A stretch of DNA of 16,449 nt from an uncultured Taibaiella sp. (lineage in GTDB: Bacteria; Bacteroidota; Bacteroidia; Chitinophagales; Chitinophagaceae), in contig CAMPJV010000018.1 in assembly GCA_946886975.1 (NCBI GenBank), positions 1-16,449 of the forward strand, given 5' to 3'. The notes beneath the pieces are model-generated. The model was not told the DNA's origin. It worked only from the letters and a program-made list of their open reading frames with translations, and made no database searches. Within the stretch, counting starts at the first letter, position 1, and each line of letters opens with the position of its first letter. Below, in pieces: positions 7,599 to 14,953 of this stretch. The position numbers were made by a program, and so were the translations under genes.

Positions 7599-8975
7599 AT
7601 GACGGATACAAAAGCCACTTTCCTTGCAAAAAGTACTGTAAAAACCAATGACCTTGAGCATAAGCGAAAGCTCTCTTTCAACATACAGAAATATGCGGAC
7701 ACCGTTGTCAAGGGGAAGCAGCAATTCGATAATCTTGAACTAGCAAGGAAGAGAGCCAAAAACGTAAAGTGGAAAGCAATTGAGAAGCTGGATAGCTACC
7801 TGGAGGAGTTTGAGGCGAAGTTTACCGCAAGGGGCGGCAAAGTGATATGGGCAGAGACCAAGCAGGAGGCCCTGGACGCTGTGCTGCAAATATGCAAGGA
7901 AAAGGATGCCAGGCAGGTGGTGAAATCAAAAAGTATGGTGACAGAGGAATTGCACCTGAACGACTTCCTGGCAAAACACAATATAGAATCCGTAGAGACA
8001 GACCTAGGAGAATATATACAACAGCTGGACGGGGAGGCACCCTATCACATAGTAACCCCAGCCATGCACAAAAGCAAGGAAGATGTAGCCAAGCTCTTCC
8101 ATGAAAAGCTGGGCGTGCCGGCAAATCTTACCCCTTCGGAACTGACGCAGATTGCCAGAGTTAATCTACGAGAGAAGTATACTACGGCTGAAATAGGTAT
8201 TACCGGCGGGAACTTTTTGCTTGCCGATGTCGGGGCGGTTTGCGTGAGCGAGAACGAGGGGAATGGACGACTTACTACTGCCTTCCCCAAAACCCATATA
8301 GCCATTGTGGGTATTGAAAAAATGCTCCCATCAATTAATGATCTCCCCCTGTTCTGGCCGTTACTGGCAACCTTTGGGACGGGACAGAACGTTACTGTCT
8401 ATAACAGCATCTTTACCGGGCCACGACAAAAAGGAGAAACAGACGGGCCAGAGGATATGTACGTCATTTTGCTGGACAATGGGCGTACAAACCTGTTTGA
8501 AACAATAGAAGTAAGGGAAAGCATGTATTGTATCCGCTGCGGCAGCTGCCTGAATGCGTGCCCGGTGTATAAGAACATAGGCGGCCATGCATATGGTACA
8601 ACCTACAGTGGCCCTATCGGCTCTGTGATAAGTCCGCACCTGGAGGGCATGTCTGAGTTCAAGCACCTGAGCTATGCCTCGAGCCTTTGCGGCAACTGTT
8701 CTGAAGTATGCCCGGTTAAGATCAACATCCATGGAATGCTGCTTGAAAACCGACACCTCGCGGTGAAGAAGGGACTGACCGACTTCAGCGAAAACATGGG
8801 TTGGAAACTTTGGAAGCGAGGAATGCTTAGCAGAACGCTTATGAATAGTGCCGGTTCAGGTTTGAAAGGAAGCCTTGTAAACAAGATCTTTAAAAACTCC
8901 TGGGGGCTTCACCGGGGCGAATTAGCCTTCGCTAAAAAGTCGTTCAACCAGCTCTGGAAAGAAAGAAAGTCCTAA
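7599..8975 (+). CDS. lutB: LutB-like iron-sulfur protein (LUD domain plus ferredoxin clusters)
   Basis: A 458-residue cytoplasmic protein of the LutB/YkgF family. In LutABC it is a subunit of the L-lactate oxidising complex that feeds electrons to the respiratory chain. The N-terminal two thirds are the LUD domain, with VVKSKSMVTEE, then EIGITGGNFLLADVGAV and the GIEKMLPS and FTGPRQKGETDGPE blocks. The first [4Fe-4S] motif is C311-x2-C314-x2-C317-x3-C321-P. A second cysteine set is C364-x2-C367-x3-C371-P in SLCGNCSEVCPVKI. Length agrees with the family (about 460-480). The neighbours are not lutA or lutC, so the lactate assignment rests on family membership alone. The downstream deacetylase-like gene follows by 14 bp on the same strand. 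Confidence 0.9.
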   Translation: MTDTKATFLAKSTVKTNDLEHKRKLSFNIQKYADTVVKGKQQFDNLELARKRAKNVKWKAIEKLDSYLEEFEAKFTARGGKVIWAETKQEALDAVLQICKEKDARQVVKSKSMVTEELHLNDFLAKHNIESVETDLGEYIQQLDGEAPYHIVTPAMHKSKEDVAKLFHEKLGVPANLTPSELTQIARVNLREKYTTAEIGITGGNFLLADVGAVCVSENEGNGRLTTAFPKTHIAIVGIEKMLPSINDLPLFWPLLATFGTGQNVTVYNSIFTGPRQKGETDGPEDMYVILLDNGRTNLFETIEVRESMYCIRCGSCLNACPVYKNIGGHAYGTTYSGPIGSVISPHLEGMSEFKHLSYASSLCGNCSEVCPVKINIHGMLLENRHLAVKKGLTDFSENMGWKLWKRGMLSRTLMNSAGSGLKGSLVNKIFKNSWGLHRGELAFAKKSFNQLWKERKS

Positions 8976-8989
8976 CCTGATCCATATAG

Positions 8990-10315
8990 ATGGCAAGTAT
9001 CGCAGTCTTTTGCACCAGAACAAGCCCCAGACTTCTGTACGTTCTTGACTGGGTGTTCGGGGAGGTGCTCCAGTGCTCTTACCACCTTACTCAAAATGAC
9101 CAGGACCTTACTGATAACCCATTCTGTATATCTTACGGTAAAGCATTCCAGCATGCTATACACATCCCGGATGCAGGATTGTTGTGGGAAGATGATATAA
9201 AGCCTCAGCCTATTGAGACCGGAACCTGGAATGGTATTCCCACGCTTTATCATAGTCGGCAGCCACATACCGTTCCCTTTGATATTTTTTCTGCCATCTT
9301 TTACCTCCTATCGCGGTATGAGGAATATTATGACTACACCCCTGATAAACATGGACGGTACCCGGCAACAGAAAGCATTGCATTCAAAAATGGCTGGCTG
9401 GATAGACCTCTCGTTGATGAGTGGCTGAGGGGGTTATACGAACTGCTAAAGGATAAAGGCGCGCCGGTTTCTTTGAAATCGTTTTCTTGCCAGCCTACCT
9501 ATGACATTGATATTGCCTTCTCATATAAACATAAAGGTTTTCTCAGGACTGTCGGCGCTATTACAAAGGCCGCTTTGAAACTCAGCACCGAAGAATTAGC
9601 AAACAGGGTGGCGGTTTTGCTGGGGAGAAAACAGGATCCTTTCGATTGCTTTGGATGGCTTGGGGATCTGCACGAAGGGATAGGAATAAACCCAATCTAT
9701 TTCGTGCTTGCTTCCCTGAAGACGACACCCTACGACAAGAATATATTTCTGCTCCATCCCAGCATGATTGCATTGATCAGAGGTTTCAAAGAAGAAGGGC
9801 AGGTGGGATTGCATCCCTCTTATTTTTCAGACAGGACGGATGTCTTTGAACGAGAGAAAACAACCCTGGAGGAAATAACAAACAGCTCCATTCGACTTTC
9901 CCGTCAACACTATATACGCCTTAAGATACCGGAGACGTATAGGGCCCTCATTGCACACAAGATAAGCGACGACTGGAGCATGGGATATGGCAGCCACCTG
10001 GGATTCCGAGCGGGGACGGGACGGCCGTTTTTATGGTATGATCTGAAGAAGGGGGCTGCGACGGATCTTAGAATACATCCGTTTTGCTTTATGGACAGCA
10101 CCGCGCGCTTCGAAGAAGCGTTGTCTGCTGAACATGCTTTTGAACGCTTAGATCAGATGAAGGAGCGATTAATGCTTGGCCAGAGCACCCTGGTGACCGT
10201 TTTTCACAACTTCTCTTTAGGCAGTGACAAAGGATGGGAAGGCTGGCCGGAGCGATACGAGCAATTTCTCAAAGAGAGCTGTAAAGCAAAAGTCCCGCGA
10301 GAGCAGGACTTCTAA
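8990..10315 (+). CDS. Polysaccharide deacetylase-like protein with DUF7033-type N-terminal domain
   Basis: A 441-residue protein in two parts. Residues 1 to about 150 match the DUF7033-type region found in Bacteroidota: RLLYVLDWVFGEVL, LSRYEEYYDY, then HGRYPATESIAFKNGWLDRP. The remainder is NodB-like: SCQPTYDIDIAF with D172 and D174 at the place of the usual TFDDG, and VGLHPSYFSD with H275. A late block has LGFRAGTGRPFLWYDL, and TVFHNFS near the C-terminus resembles the closing histidine motif. No signal peptide is visible, so it appears cytoplasmic. Classic NodB enzymes have two histidines in H-x3-H; here position 279 is phenylalanine, so metal use and activity may differ. It starts 14 bp after lutB, probably cotranscribed. 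A role in glycan processing is inferred. Confidence 0.78.
   Translation: MASIAVFCTRTSPRLLYVLDWVFGEVLQCSYHLTQNDQDLTDNPFCISYGKAFQHAIHIPDAGLLWEDDIKPQPIETGTWNGIPTLYHSRQPHTVPFDIFSAIFYLLSRYEEYYDYTPDKHGRYPATESIAFKNGWLDRPLVDEWLRGLYELLKDKGAPVSLKSFSCQPTYDIDIAFSYKHKGFLRTVGAITKAALKLSTEELANRVAVLLGRKQDPFDCFGWLGDLHEGIGINPIYFVLASLKTTPYDKNIFLLHPSMIALIRGFKEEGQVGLHPSYFSDRTDVFEREKTTLEEITNSSIRLSRQHYIRLKIPETYRALIAHKISDDWSMGYGSHLGFRAGTGRPFLWYDLKKGAATDLRIHPFCFMDSTARFEEALSAEHAFERLDQMKERLMLGQSTLVTVFHNFSLGSDKGWEGWPERYEQFLKESCKAKVPREQDF
10286..10311. terminator. Probable bidirectional terminator between convergent genes
   Basis: AAGTCC (10290-10295) pairs with GGACTT (10306-10311). One C-A mismatch, two GC pairs and a GAGA tetraloop lie inside. 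Read leftward, the hairpin follows the L,D-transpeptidase stop and is followed by TTTTGCTTT-like bases. Read rightward it overlaps the end of the deacetylase-like gene and is followed within about 12 bp by ATTATTTTT. It fits a shared intrinsic terminator. Confidence 0.55.
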
Positions 10316-10333
10316 TGATTATTTTTCAAGATG

Positions 10334-11062
10334 TTATTTCTTAATGTATACTTTGGTGCCAACACCTGCGATGGTGAAGAGTTCTTCAATGTCTTTGTTC
10401 TTCAACGCAACGCAACCGTCCGTCCAGCCGACGCCTAACTCGATCATATTATCCCCTCCGGGCCATATGCCATGAAAGCCAATATCGCCGCCTATCCGTG
10501 CAGACGATGGTATAACGCCGGCAGCTTTTAGCCTTTTGAACCGCGCAAGGGCGCTGTCGTTGGGGTAGCTAATCTCCATGAACTTATTGAACTTCGATTG
10601 CGGGTTGACACGAGTAATCTTGAACCACCCTTCCGGAGTACATCTATCTCCCTCCATACACTTGTTCTGTTCCGGGTTTGGGCCGAAGGTGGCGCGGTAA
10701 GCGCGGATCAATCGCTTGCGATAGAGCACCTGAACGGTTTTCTTCGCCTTCTCTACCACGATCATTACAGAATCCTTGACCATTTTAGCGGGATCAATTT
10801 CTACGTACGTACTCCCAACGGGTAAGGCTTTGGGCGTAATGGTCGTTTCGGTGACACGCATGTAGCCCTGATCGTACTGGATGACGCGAACTATATTGCC
10901 TTTGCCATCCGGTTCTTCCTTGATGACCTTAAGATTCCGCGGGGGAGGAGGATCTTTTTTGGGCGGGGGTGCGTAAATTGTTTGTGACTGACCAACAGTT
11001 GCGCCAACTAAACACAACAAAAGAAATAAGCCACGCACACCGCTAATACGAAGTTGCTTCAT
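10334..11062 (-). CDS. Secreted L,D-transpeptidase (YkuD domain)
   Basis: A 242-residue exported protein. Residues 1-25 form a signal peptide (MKQLRIS with basic residues, then GLFLLLCLVGATVG). A proline-rich linker follows (APPPKKDPPPPRN, 31-43), then a basic domain and the YkuD catalytic domain from about 97. The active site shows H197 in IGFHGIWPGG and the nucleophile C217 in GWTDGCVALKN, the H-x(n)-[ST]-x-G-C-[IV] signature. These enzymes make 3-3 peptidoglycan crosslinks or attach proteins to the wall in the periplasm. I chose the ATG at 11062. An in-frame ATG at 11170 would put 36 extra residues before the signal peptide and would swallow a candidate promoter. It is convergent with the deacetylase-like gene and divergent from the metalloregulator. 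Confidence 0.88.
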   Translation of the reverse strand: MKQLRISGVRGLFLLLCLVGATVGQSQTIYAPPPKKDPPPPRNLKVIKEEPDGKGNIVRVIQYDQGYMRVTETTITPKALPVGSTYVEIDPAKMVKDSVMIVVEKAKKTVQVLYRKRLIRAYRATFGPNPEQNKCMEGDRCTPEGWFKITRVNPQSKFNKFMEISYPNDSALARFKRLKAAGVIPSSARIGGDIGFHGIWPGGDNMIELGVGWTDGCVALKNKDIEELFTIAGVGTKVYIKK

Positions 11063-11143
11063 GAACCAGGTAGCTTTAATGGGTAATGTTACGAAACTAA
11101 CGATTTTTTCTATGAAACAGCGGAAACGATCGGGCTTCTTATT

Positions 11144-11151
11144 CAAATTTA
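11144..11151 (-). promoter_or_regulatory. Candidate -7 element for the L,D-transpeptidase gene
   Basis: On the minus strand TAAATTTG is an exact TAnnTTTG match. It would start transcription near 11137, leaving a leader of about 75 nt before the ATG at 11062. No -33 element is evident. Confidence 0.4.
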
Positions 11152-11200
11152 CAGGACTTTTGCCAAGCATGTTTTAGTGAAATTGTTAATTTAGACCGCA

Positions 11201-11875
11201 ATGCATCAGCTAACCCTTACAGAGGAAAACTACCTGAAAACCATATATAGCATCCAGCATTGTAATAATGCAGGAGAAGCGTCGGTAAACGAGATAGCTG
11301 AAAGGATGCAAACGCGCCCTGCCACCGTGACGGATATGCTTCGGAAGCTCTCTGAGAAGGAGTTGATACATTATGAAAAGTATAAGAAGGTTCAGATATC
11401 AGAAAGCGGGGTGCTGTTAGCGCTTCAGATTGTAAGAAAACACCGGCTGTGGGAAACCTTTCTACACGATAAGCTTAACTTTTCGTGGGATGAGGTGCAT
11501 GAGGTGGCAGAGCAGCTTGAGCACATACATTCGACCAAGCTCATAGCGAGGCTGGATGAATACCTTGGGTTTCCGCAGTTTGACCCTCACGGTGATCCTA
11601 TTCCAAATTCACTAGGGGAGCTGCCGTTATCCTCCACACTGCTGCTTAGCGAAATAGATATTAAAGTGCCTGGCATAATAGTGGCAGTAAGGGATACTTC
11701 GACTACCTTCCTTCAGCAGATAGAAAGAATGGCATTGCAGATCGGGACCCGGCTCATGGTTAAGGAAAGGATGCCTTTTGACAACAGTATTCACATCACG
11801 ATAAGCGATAATAAGGAACTCATGCTATCGGAAAAGATAGCTCAGAACATTCTTGTGCGGATATCTGACCAGTAA
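11201..11875 (+). CDS. DtxR/MntR-family metal-dependent transcriptional regulator
   Basis: A 224-residue cytoplasmic repressor-type protein that senses Mn(II) or Fe(II). The N-terminal winged helix covers residues 5-68: LTEENYLKTIY, then a recognition-helix block RMQTRPATVTDMLRKL (35-50) and YEKYKKVQIS. The dimerisation and metal domain follows, with H81 in VRKHRLWETFL and E104, E107 and H108 in AEQLEHIHS matching MntR ligands. The first-helix ligands of Bacillus MntR (D8 and E11) align with N10 and K13 here, as judged by eye, so the binuclear site may be altered. The C-terminal 75 residues look like the FeoA/SH3-like domain of longer DtxR proteins. No transporter gene (mntH, feoB) is next to it, so its targets lie elsewhere or include itself. 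It faces DUF2480 with a 5-bp gap. Confidence 0.9.
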   Translation: MHQLTLTEENYLKTIYSIQHCNNAGEASVNEIAERMQTRPATVTDMLRKLSEKELIHYEKYKKVQISESGVLLALQIVRKHRLWETFLHDKLNFSWDEVHEVAEQLEHIHSTKLIARLDEYLGFPQFDPHGDPIPNSLGELPLSSTLLLSEIDIKVPGIIVAVRDTSTTFLQQIERMALQIGTRLMVKERMPFDNSIHITISDNKELMLSEKIAQNILVRISDQ

Positions 11876-11880
11876 CCCTG

Positions 11881-12387
11881 TTATTTCCTCTTATAAATGG
11901 GAACCGTGGAGCATGGCTCACCGTACATAAGCGACTTGACATATGGACGAAGGAGGCCTGTGACAGCAACATATGCAGTCTCCGGTATTGACGTGTCGCC
12001 GCAGCCCTTAATGACCACTCTTTTGTCCTGATACTCCTGTGGATCAATGGAGTTAATGCGGGAGATTGTGAGGTGTTTCTTAAGTTCCTGCTCTGTGCCG
12101 AAATAAACTGAAGAAACTACCGGCTGCAGATATGTAGATACTAACATGAACGCCCACATAGGGATGATGGCATCGGTGCTGCAGGTGATAGCGACATGCT
12201 TATTATTGTACTGAGCCCAATCGTGAGCAATAAGTGACGCGCGGAAATCCTTCTCTTTGATTATCATTTCACGAAAGAGAAACGGCTTAAGATCAAAGGT
12301 TATGACATCTTCCTCTCGAGGAAGATAATCCACAAGGTCGATGGTAAGAATTCCGCTCTCAGCTACTTTATTCACAAATGTTTCCAT
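11881..12387 (-). CDS. DUF2480 family protein
   Basis: A 168-residue soluble protein of the Bacteroidota-specific family DUF2480, function unknown. Recognisable blocks are ILTIDLVDYLP, TFDLKPFLFREMIIKEKDFR, HDWAQYNNKHVAI, a CSTDAIIPMWAFMLV segment, and a C-terminal VVIKGCGDTSIPETAYV followed by LMYGEPCSTVPIYK. No signal peptide or clear membrane segment is visible; the aromatic and hydrophobic IIPMWAFMLVSTYL stretch is too short and polar-flanked to call. I chose the ATG at 12387 because it gives the family N-terminus and follows a -7 element. A GTG at 12423 in frame would add 12 residues and overlap that element. The gene is convergent with the metalloregulator. Confidence 0.88.
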   Translation of the reverse strand: METFVNKVAESGILTIDLVDYLPREEDVITFDLKPFLFREMIIKEKDFRASLIAHDWAQYNNKHVAITCSTDAIIPMWAFMLVSTYLQPVVSSVYFGTEQELKKHLTISRINSIDPQEYQDKRVVIKGCGDTSIPETAYVAVTGLLRPYVKSLMYGEPCSTVPIYKRK

Positions 12388-12405
12388 ATCCTGGCTATGC
12401 ACCCA

Positions 12406-12413
12406 CAAATTTA
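12406..12413 (-). promoter_or_regulatory. Candidate -7 element for the DUF2480 gene
   Basis: On the minus strand TAAATTTG matches TAnnTTTG exactly, placing the transcript start about 13 nt before the ATG at 12387. The -33 zone holds no TTTG and instead overlaps the palindrome GCTTATATAAGC (12425-12436) next to the ppiD terminator hairpin. Confidence 0.42.
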
Positions 12414-12434
12414 CGCATAACACTGCTTATATAA

Positions 12435-12468
12435 GCAGAAACAGCGACTTATCGGTCGCTGTTTCTGC
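12435..12468 (-). terminator. Strong hairpin terminator of ppiD
   Basis: GCAGAAACAGCGAC (12435-12448) and GTCGCTGTTTCTGC (12455-12468) are a perfect 14-bp inverted repeat with a six-base TTATCG loop. It begins 20 bp after the ppiD stop. Read leftward it is followed by TTATATAAG rather than a pure T run, so termination may be intrinsic but not textbook. It also insulates the DUF2480 promoter just beyond it. Confidence 0.72.
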
Positions 12469-12488
12469 CAATATGGTGTTCAGTAAAA

Positions 12489-14639
12489 CTAATATAGGTT
12501 CTTAGCACTGTACTTGATGTCTGCATTGCGGCGCATACCCTCCTGCATCATTGAGGACACTGAAGCCTTCATTTGCTGCTGCTGCATCTGGAGCTGCTGA
12601 GCCTGCATTGGATCCTGGAATGTTACAGCATTCTGCTGACGGTTCTTTAGAGAAACGAAGAACACGCCGTCCTGTCCTTTGATGGCCGGGGAGGTGGTAT
12701 TTGGCTTAAAGCCCTCAAAGAATGAGTAACCAACAACCTTGGGCTCGAATCCAAGATTTGGAATGAAGGCGCTGGCCGCATTAAAGGAATCTGCATTCTG
12801 AACCGGCTGAGCAGAAGACTGGGCAATGGCATCGAGCGTTGTCGAGCTCTTGTACTTCTGCGCGATCATATCCGCTTTCTTTTCAGCTTTAACGAGTGAC
12901 TCCAGAGCCGGACGGTTGGACTCATCCAGCTGCATCATGCCCTCTTCCTGAACGCCGGTGAGCTTGGCGATAACGTATCTTCCCTCGAGCGTGAACACGG
13001 GCGAAACCTCTCCCTGCTCAGCTTCATACATCCAACGGATTATTTCGCGGCTTGGACCGACACCTGGAATAATAAAGTCATTGACTTTAACATTCTGAGC
13101 CTGCAGCTTGTTGAGGCCTTGCTTTTTCACTGCTTCATCAAAAGCTTTGTCGGTGGCATTTCTGCCTGCAAATTCGTTTGCTTTAGCGTAAGCAGATTGT
13201 TCGGTTTCCTCGCTGGGGAAAAGTCCCTTTGATATTACTGCAAGCTTAGAAGCCGGAGTGATATTCTTTTGTTCCAGTATCTCGATGTAGTGGTAGCCGG
13301 TGTAGTTATCATTTTCCGCCTTAACTACTTTCTTCTCACCCGCTCTTCCTTCGAATGCGAAATCGGCAAACTCTTTAGATAACTGGCCACGCTGCTGTAA
13401 AGTAAAGGTGTATTCGCCTCCGGTTGTTTTGCTGCCGGGATCGTCGGAGTATCTTTCAGCTACCTGCTTGAAATCGACGCCGGAGTTAAGTGCCATTTTA
13501 ACGGTGTCAATCTTGCGCTGGGCTATGCTGTCTGCAAGGACTGGTGAGCGGCGATCTTCGGTCTTAACCAGTATGTGCCTCACCTTAACGGAATCAGGAA
13601 GGGTGGTTCTTTCAACAACTTTGGTGAGCTTGTAGGAGCCATTTTCGAAATAAGGGCCGAAGACGGTGCCAACAGGCATTGATAGAATGGAGTCGGCATA
13701 AGCTGACATGAAAGACTTTTTATTAACGAATGCTCCGTCATAAGGTTCATCGGAGTTCCTGTTTACAAAGCTTTCAACGTCTGATGTAGTGGCAAACTCA
13801 GCTTTGAGCTGGTTCAGGGTATTTAAGGACTGTGCCGTGTCTTCAGCTGAAGGTTTCACATCGAAGGCTACGTAATCTATGCTACGGGTTGGGTCTTCGA
13901 GGCGGTACTGAGCGGCGTGCTTTTGCATATAAGCCTTCAGATCGTCATCGGTTACTTTTACATCGTTATCACTAATAGTAGTGAATGGGATTTTTACGAA
14001 ACTGACACTTGCCATGTAGTTCTGATCTTTTATCTGGCGGTCGAGCATAAACTTTGGAGAGTAGACTGCGCCTGAGAAGAGACTATTATATTTTTGAACA
14101 AGACGGTTGCGGCGGATGTAGTTTTTCATCACTTGCCATTCCTGAACTGCTTTTTGAGCCTGGGGGTTGCTCAGGTCCAACTTATTTCCTTCGAAGGCAG
14201 CAAGCATCTGCGGATCGTACTGGCCAGTCTCGGGATTTTTGAAGTAAGGGAATTGGGTGACGAGGGGATCGGGGTTGGCGCCTGAGATCATATCTCTTTC
14301 TTCTTCTTTGGTAAGAGTGAGGCCGAGGTCTTCTATCTGATCTTCGATAAGCTTTTCATAGATAATTTCCTTAAGGACCTGGTCGTGTATCTGGGCGCGG
14401 GTGTTATCGTCAATCTTATTACCCATTAGCTCATAGAGGGACTGATATTCGTCGATACGGGCGGCATATTCCTGAGGCTCGATTTTGTCTCCGTTCACCT
14501 TAGCGATATAGTCACCACCAGAAAAAACCTTTTTAAGATTATCTCCGGCATCCATTAATAAGAACCCCACCAATGCTAAAGCGATAACAAAGCCGGCAAG
14601 CTTCGCGTATTTTTCCCTGATTTTCTGAATGACAGCCAT
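12489..14639 (-). CDS. ppiD: PpiD/SurA-like periplasmic peptidyl-prolyl isomerase
   Basis: A 716-residue folding factor anchored in the inner membrane and facing the periplasm. A short basic N-terminus precedes one membrane segment at about residues 14-30 (GFVIALALVGFLLM). A SurA_N-type helical domain follows, with IAKVNGDKIEPQEY (45-58) and DQVLKEIIYEKLIEDQ (86-101). A parvulin (PPIC) domain lies at about 350-458, with VKVRHILVKT at its start, FKQVAERYSDDPGSKTTGGEY in the middle and GYHYIEILE at its end. A second, less clear rotamase-like unit may follow. The C-terminal tail is rich in glutamine and methionine (about 675-695). The single N-terminal anchor and large size match PpiD-like proteins, which assist newly exported envelope proteins. 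It has its own consensus promoter and a downstream hairpin, so it is probably monocistronic. Confidence 0.9.
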   Translation of the reverse strand: MAVIQKIREKYAKLAGFVIALALVGFLLMDAGDNLKKVFSGGDYIAKVNGDKIEPQEYAARIDEYQSLYELMGNKIDDNTRAQIHDQVLKEIIYEKLIEDQIEDLGLTLTKEEERDMISGANPDPLVTQFPYFKNPETGQYDPQMLAAFEGNKLDLSNPQAQKAVQEWQVMKNYIRRNRLVQKYNSLFSGAVYSPKFMLDRQIKDQNYMASVSFVKIPFTTISDNDVKVTDDDLKAYMQKHAAQYRLEDPTRSIDYVAFDVKPSAEDTAQSLNTLNQLKAEFATTSDVESFVNRNSDEPYDGAFVNKKSFMSAYADSILSMPVGTVFGPYFENGSYKLTKVVERTTLPDSVKVRHILVKTEDRRSPVLADSIAQRKIDTVKMALNSGVDFKQVAERYSDDPGSKTTGGEYTFTLQQRGQLSKEFADFAFEGRAGEKKVVKAENDNYTGYHYIEILEQKNITPASKLAVISKGLFPSEETEQSAYAKANEFAGRNATDKAFDEAVKKQGLNKLQAQNVKVNDFIIPGVGPSREIIRWMYEAEQGEVSPVFTLEGRYVIAKLTGVQEEGMMQLDESNRPALESLVKAEKKADMIAQKYKSSTTLDAIAQSSAQPVQNADSFNAASAFIPNLGFEPKVVGYSFFEGFKPNTTSPAIKGQDGVFFVSLKNRQQNAVTFQDPMQAQQLQMQQQQMKASVSSMMQEGMRRNADIKYSAKNLY

Positions 14640-14673
14640 AATAGGTTGTGTATTAAGTATTTTATAAGAGGGG

Positions 14674-14703
14674 CAAATTTATAGGAAAAAACGAGATAAC
14701 AAA
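14674..14703 (-). promoter_or_regulatory. Consensus Bacteroidota promoter of ppiD
   Basis: Read on the minus strand, TTTG (14700-14703), an 18-bp spacer and TAAATTTG (14674-14681) match the Bacteroidota sigma-ABfr consensus TTTG-N17-23-TAnnTTTG at every fixed position. The transcript would start near 14670 and have a leader of about 30 nt before the ATG at 14639. Confidence 0.68.
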
Positions 14704-14834
14704 GCTATTTGGTCTGAAAACTATGGCGGTAGCTGGTTATTACAATATGTATTATATAATACAAAAGGGCTGATGAGCGGACGGAGATGTGGGAGAGAAT
14801 TGTTGATAACTGGCGAAAAGTAGAACAGAAGGCC

Positions 14835-14867
14835 GGGAGGGTGGGTGAGTTGAAAGGATGGTGAGGG
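14835..14867 (+). other. Potential G-quadruplex motif
   Basis: Four GGG runs lie on the plus strand at 14835-14837, 14839-14841, 14843-14845 and 14865-14867. The first two loops are one base long and the third is 19 bases. Two one-base loops favour a stable parallel fold, while the long third loop weakens the prediction. Confidence 0.4.
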
Positions 14868-14887
14868 TGTGGACATTCGGTGCAGAT

Positions 14888-14953
14888 CCTATGTAAAGCC
14901 TAGGCTACTCCTAGGATAAGTCTACGAAAAGCCTAGGATAAGTCTAGGATGAG
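14888..14953 (+). repeat. Six in-phase 11-bp tandem repeat units, consensus CCTAGGATAAG
   Basis: The units are CCTATGTAAAG, CCTAGGCTACT, CCTAGGATAAG, TCTACGAAAAG, CCTAGGATAAG and TCTAGGATGAG, followed by a partial TCT. Units 3 and 5 are identical and the rest diverge at two to five positions, yet the 11-bp phase never slips. CTAG, a tetramer usually scarce in bacterial DNA, occurs four times here, three times as CCTAGG. The complement of the consensus contains CTTATCC. Confidence 0.8.

Noticed and set aside
8361..8756. Minus-strand open frame of 131 codons within lutB
   Set aside because: It is a shadow of lutB, whose cysteine motifs fix the coding strand.
11063..11170. N-terminal extension of the L,D-transpeptidase starting at 11170
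   Set aside because: It would place 36 residues before an obvious signal peptide and would contain the candidate -7 element at 11144-11151.
12388..12423. GTG start for the DUF2480 protein
   Set aside because: The added 12 residues overlap a -7 element, and the ATG at 12387 gives the family N-terminus.
12555..12615. CTG/CAG-rich stretch as a microsatellite
   Set aside because: It encodes the glutamine- and methionine-rich tail of the PpiD-like protein with mixed codons, so it is coding composition rather than an expanded repeat.
14888..14953. CRISPR array
   Set aside because: Units are 11 bp and directly adjacent with no spacers, and there are no cas genes.
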